A DNA stretch of 55,363 nucleotides from Acidobacteriota bacterium (GTDB lineage Bacteria > Acidobacteriota > Thermoanaerobaculia > Multivoradales > SZUA-115): assembly GCA_024277255.1 (NCBI GenBank), contig JAJRVQ010000050.1, forward strand, positions 1 through 55,363, given 5' to 3'. The notes beneath the pieces are model-generated. The model was not told where the DNA came from, ran no database searches, and was given only the letters and a program-made list of their open reading frames with translations. Made by a program: the position numbers and the translations under genes. Shown in pieces: positions 52,015 through 55,363 of the stretch; within the stretch, counting starts at the first letter, position 1, and each line of letters opens with the position of its first letter.

Positions 52015-54372
52015 ATGGCCACGAACCACGCACCCGAACTCCGAACGCCTGTCAGCCCAGCAGGCCTGCGTGCTCTGGGCGCGGGCCTCTGCCTCGTCTC
52101 ACTCTTGGCGGGAGCCAGGTCCGCGGAGGGAGAAAAGCCAACCATGCGGCCGGTCCAGGTCGTGCTGGATCTGAAAATGGAGGTCGAACTCGACTCTTCG
52201 TGGACGCTGGTGGCGACCCCGCAAATCGAGGGGGCCGCGCCGTTGCGGCAACCGATGCGTGGCACTCAGCCGGTAACTCTCTCGTTGCCGGTGGGTTCGC
52301 TCTGGGAACTCTCGGGCGAGTTGGCTGGCTTCTGGGTCAAGCGCCAGCCCCTTGCGGTGGCGAGCCCGCCCGAAGGGCAGCCCGTTCAGAAGCAGCAAGT
52401 TCGGTTGGAGCTGTGGCCGCTGGGAACGGTGCGCGGTTCCCTGCGCCACGCCGAAAAGGCTGCGAAGAAAGAGCCGTGGCCAAAGCAGGTGGTGCTACAG
52501 ACGATCAGTACGCCCGCGGTGCTGCGCCGCCCCGCGAGCCCGGCGGGCTCCAAGCTCTGCCCGGTGGCACGCGATGGAACGTGGCGCTGTGAGGTACCGG
52601 CGGGGAAATTGGATGTCACCCTCCTCGCCGAGGGGTTCACGCCGGCCTACTACTGGGGCATCGAAGTGCCCCCTCTGGGTGAACGAGAGCTACCGCCACT
52701 CGTCCTACACAAGGGTGCCTCCGTCGCCGGCTGGGTGGCCATCGACGGAGGCAAAATCGACCCCGAGAGCTGCGTGGCCCGTTTGTCGCCCGCCGCCAAT
52801 TGTGCCGCCGATCTCACAGAGGCTCTGCGTCTCTCCTCCACGGCGGTCGAGCAAAAGGTCGGCGCGGAGGGTTTCCTACACTTCAAAGACTTGGCTCCCG
52901 GCCACTACGCCTTGGAGGTTCGCCAACCGGGCTACGCCACCGCCTTCGTGAACCTAATCCAGGTGGTTGCAGGACAAGAGAGCTTCCTCAAAGAGCCGCT
53001 GATTCTGACCCGCCCGCTGGAGCTGCGTCTCGAAATACATCCCGCCTTGGACCTCGACGGCCACCGGTGGCGAATCCGTGCCTATAGCTTGGCGGGAGCG
53101 GCTGCCAACGCGGGGCAACCGCGGGTCGTCTTTGACGGCACGGCCGACGACCAAGGCCTCGTGGTACTCAAAGATCTCAGCCCGGGAGAGGTCCGCGTCG
53201 CGATTTCGGACCTGAGAGGCAATCGCCTCTTTAACAACAGAACCAAGCCTTGGCTCGTCGACACAAGCCAGGTTCGCCGTATTGAGATTCCCCAAATCCA
53301 GCTCGCGGGCAGCCTGCACCTGGGGGAGGAGCCGCTGGCCGCGACTCTATATTTTGGTGGCCGCTCGGGGGACGAGCGGGTGCAGCTGCACAGCGATGAG
53401 AAGGGCCGCTTCGCCGGAGTGCTCCCCCGCGAAGGCCCGTGGCGGGTGCAAGTGATGGCCCAGGAGCCCCAGCTGGACACGATGGCCGTGGCCGAAGTGC
53501 ATGCCGGTGAGTCTGGCGAGGCCTTCGTGGCCTTGAAGTTGCCGGACAATCGCCTCACGGGAAGACTCTTGGATGTCACCGGGCTGCCGGTGAGTCACGG
53601 GCAGGTCATCGTGACCGGCAAGAGCATCGCTCTCTTTCAGTGGAAAACAGCCGACGAGCGCGGCGCTTTCGAGTTTCGAGCCCTACCCGCCGGTACCGTC
53701 AGCTTGATGGGCGACGATGGTGAAAACGCTTGCCAAGCCGGCCCGCTCATGGTGACCATGCCAGAAGCGGGCGCAGTGGGACCGATCGAACTACGCTGCC
53801 GCAAGAAGAAGGTGATTGCCGGAACCGTCGTCTCTGCGCGGGGTCCGGGCGTCGGAGTGCGAGTCATCGTCCGCGGCCTACCCCCGAAGCTCGCCGGAGG
53901 AGAGGCGATCAGCGGCAGCGACGGGACCTTTTCGCTGGAGGTCCCCGCGGATCTCGAACAAGCCATCGTTTCCATGCAGGCGACCGGCTACGGTTTTCAG
54001 CAGCGGCCAGTGAGGCTCGGCGCCGAGCCGCTTCGCCTGACGCTGAAAGAGGGCACCGGCGAGCTGAAGCTTCATCTGCCCAACTTCGCCGACTTGCGCC
54101 GGCAAGAGTTCCAACTCGCCCTCTTCCAAGAAGGCACTGAGGTGCCACTGGCTCTGCTGACCACGCGAAGCTCCCCCGCCACGGAGCCGGGGACCACTTC
54201 CGTTGAAATCATCTCCCAACTCGCGCCGGGCCACTACGCAGCCTGTCTGCGCAAGATGGCGGCGACCCCACTTTCCGCGCCCGAGGCGGTGGACCCGAGT
54301 CAATGCGCCAGCGGGCTCCTCGCGCCGGGCCAACAGCTCACGCTTCAGCTCGACTCACCGCCGTCCCGCTAG
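52015..54372 (+). CDS. Large secreted protein with carboxypeptidase-regulatory-like repeats (copy 2)
   Basis: This 785-aa protein starts three bases after the microprotein stop, in the same frame, so a read-through would fuse the two. A signal peptide lies at about 18-38 (LRALGAGLCLVSLLAGARSA). Beta-sandwich units begin near 234 (GASVAGWVAI), 430 (LAGSLHLGEEPL), 514 (LTGRLLDVTG) and 601 (IAGTVVSARG), at nearly the same spacing as in the 765 protein. Further shared landmarks are CPVARDGTWRC and YYWGIEV. No enzyme motif is seen. I infer an extracellular binding or scaffold protein paired with the upstream microprotein. Confidence 0.8.
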   Translation: MATNHAPELRTPVSPAGLRALGAGLCLVSLLAGARSAEGEKPTMRPVQVVLDLKMEVELDSSWTLVATPQIEGAAPLRQPMRGTQPVTLSLPVGSLWELSGELAGFWVKRQPLAVASPPEGQPVQKQQVRLELWPLGTVRGSLRHAEKAAKKEPWPKQVVLQTISTPAVLRRPASPAGSKLCPVARDGTWRCEVPAGKLDVTLLAEGFTPAYYWGIEVPPLGERELPPLVLHKGASVAGWVAIDGGKIDPESCVARLSPAANCAADLTEALRLSSTAVEQKVGAEGFLHFKDLAPGHYALEVRQPGYATAFVNLIQVVAGQESFLKEPLILTRPLELRLEIHPALDLDGHRWRIRAYSLAGAAANAGQPRVVFDGTADDQGLVVLKDLSPGEVRVAISDLRGNRLFNNRTKPWLVDTSQVRRIEIPQIQLAGSLHLGEEPLAATLYFGGRSGDERVQLHSDEKGRFAGVLPREGPWRVQVMAQEPQLDTMAVAEVHAGESGEAFVALKLPDNRLTGRLLDVTGLPVSHGQVIVTGKSIALFQWKTADERGAFEFRALPAGTVSLMGDDGENACQAGPLMVTMPEAGAVGPIELRCRKKKVIAGTVVSARGPGVGVRVIVRGLPPKLAGGEAISGSDGTFSLEVPADLEQAIVSMQATGYGFQQRPVRLGAEPLRLTLKEGTGELKLHLPNFADLRRQEFQLALFQEGTEVPLALLTTRSSPATEPGTTSVEIISQLAPGHYAACLRKMAATPLSAPEAVDPSQCASGLLAPGQQLTLQLDSPPSR

Positions 54373-54412
54373 CTTTCCTGCCACCCCAGGGAGGGACACC
54401 GAGGACCCAGAA

Positions 54413-55363
54413 CTACCCGCCCGCGCTCACCCTGCCGATCGCCTCGCGCAGCACTTGGCCGGTGAGCTTCTCCTCTTCGGCGGCGCGGGCGACGGTGCGT
54501 AGGGCGATCAGTGCCTGGCCTTCGAGGCCGGCGGCGGCGAGGGTGCCGAAGGCTTGGCGGGCGATGGCGCGGGCCTCCTCCCACCGGCAGGCGTCGGCGT
54601 GGGCCAGGGCCAGTTCGAGGTGAGCCAGGGCGGCATCGGCCAGCGCGCCGATTTCGAGGAGTTTGTCGCGCGCCACATCGAGCCCGGCGACCCCCTCCTG
54701 CCAGTCGCCGAGAGCCAGCTGGGCGCGGGCCTCGATCCACTCGCCGCGCACCCGCATCCCTTCTTCACCCTCCGCGCTGCAACACTCTTGCACCATGCGG
54801 GCATCGCCCAGCGCCCGCCGCAGGTCGCCAAGGTCGAGGCGGGCCTGGGCGATGAGCAACATCGCCGACTGCGCCACCCGCAGTTCGCGGGCCGGGGTGA
54901 CCGCGCCGATACAGTCGAACGCGATGTTGAGCGCCTGCATCGGCCGACCGGCGCGCAGCTGCACCTGGCCGATGTAGACCTGGATCACATGGACGAGTTC
55001 CTCCTCGCCCAGCCGTTCGTAGACCTCCAGGCAATGGAGGAAGAGGAAGAGAGCCTCATCCAGCTGGCCGCGGTCGGCCATGAGGACGGCGGAAAGCCAC
55101 TCGATCTTGGTCTGGATCAGCGGATCGCCCGAGCCCCGGTGGGCCACCACCGTCGCCTCTTTGAAGTAGCGGGCCGCCTGCTGGGTGTCGCCGGTGATGC
55201 GGTGGGCATTGCCCAGGGTGGCGAGGCAATCGGCCAGCACGTCCAACTCGATCGCCCCGCCGACCGCGCCAAAGACCCCCGGCCTTTCGCAGGCCGGCCG
55301 CGCGGCGTAGACCGCCAGCTGGGCCAGGTGGAGGGCCAGGGGCGGATCACCGAAGCGGTGTTC
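54413..55363 (-). CDS. TPR-rich protein, 5' part outside the window
   Basis: The frame is open from the stop at 54413 to the right edge, so at least 316 residues of the C-terminal part are seen and the start lies beyond 55363. The sequence is built of helical TPR-like repeats: ADCLATLGNAHRITGDTQQAARYFKEA, then LQLRAGR-type and LIAQARLDLGDLRRALGDARM units. It belongs to a type of TPR protein that is common in Acidobacteriota, where such arrays often follow a signalling N-terminal domain; that domain is not visible here. It converges on the large secreted protein gene with a 40-nt gap. Confidence 0.75.
   Translation of the reverse strand, partial: EHRFGDPPLALHLAQLAVYAARPACERPGVFGAVGGAIELDVLADCLATLGNAHRITGDTQQAARYFKEATVVAHRGSGDPLIQTKIEWLSAVLMADRGQLDEALFLFLHCLEVYERLGEEELVHVIQVYIGQVQLRAGRPMQALNIAFDCIGAVTPARELRVAQSAMLLIAQARLDLGDLRRALGDARMVQECCSAEGEEGMRVRGEWIEARAQLALGDWQEGVAGLDVARDKLLEIGALADAALAHLELALAHADACRWEEARAIARQAFGTLAAAGLEGQALIALRTVARAAEEEKLTGQVLREAIGRVSAGG

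Overview
The window is high-GC, densely packed bacterial chromosome. Several traits point to Acidobacteriota, most likely the Thermoanaerobaculia or a close relative: three Hanks-type Ser/Thr kinases, one of them an ECF-sigma/kinase-TPR pair; a secreted Rhs protein; carboxypeptidase-regulatory-like secreted proteins; and a PIN/antitoxin pair. This is inferred from gene style, not from a marker gene. I see no phage, integrase, transposase, CRISPR array or rRNA.

Layout. (a) 287-3211: a promoter, a 10-cysteine secreted microprotein, a ~780-aa secreted beta-sandwich-repeat protein and a strong terminator. (b) 8930 down to 3219, minus strand: ferredoxin, unknown ORF, cupredoxin, Cache-HAMP-cyclase-like-Ser/Thr kinase, ECF sigma, anti-sigma and periplasmic sensor, probably one operon linking envelope redox or metal state to transcription. 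(c) 9020-11805: a LuxE/LuxC-type acid reductase pair around a VOC gene on the other strand. (d) 26847 down to 11779, minus strand: DUF2007, PEGA-type kinase, two M16 peptidases, a 2-phosphoglycerate kinase/ApgM mutase fusion, a UvrA homologue, FHA-RDD, MauE-like, thioredoxin-like and beta-barrel genes. (e) 28655-26982: a secreted adhesin-like protein. (f) 28835-32442: ECF sigma plus kinase-TPR.

(g) 32622-38788: a secreted protein, a 1690-aa secreted Rhs protein and an 8-cysteine secreted protein. (h) 38900-42688: metallophosphoesterase, two small membrane proteins, VapBC and a beta-CASP nuclease. (i) 42730-42867: tRNA-Ala(CGC) with its promoter. (j) 42910-51340: esterase, PafA-like phosphatase, degenerate-GGDEF/EAL protein, hydrolase-OsmC fusion, glucose-6-phosphate isomerase and RNase D. 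(k) 51538-54372: a second copy of the module in (a). (l) 54413 to the right edge: a TPR protein running off the window.

The most unusual signal is the duplicated module (a)/(k). In each copy a promoter with 17-bp spacing drives a 127-137-aa secreted protein with a 6-Cys head, a poly-Gly linker and a 4-Cys tail ending in Leu-Phe, followed at once by a large secreted repeat protein. The Rhs protein in (g) ends with a similar poly-Gly, two-Cys, Phe-Phe tail. I infer a family of exported proteins sharing a Gly-linker/Cys/Phe C-terminal element; its function is unknown. The 2PGK-ApgM fusion and the Cache-HAMP-cyclase-kinase are the other notable architectures. Where an upstream in-frame start lies inside a neighbouring gene, starts were reset to internal codons supported by a Shine-Dalgarno sequence, a signal peptide or ATGA overlap.
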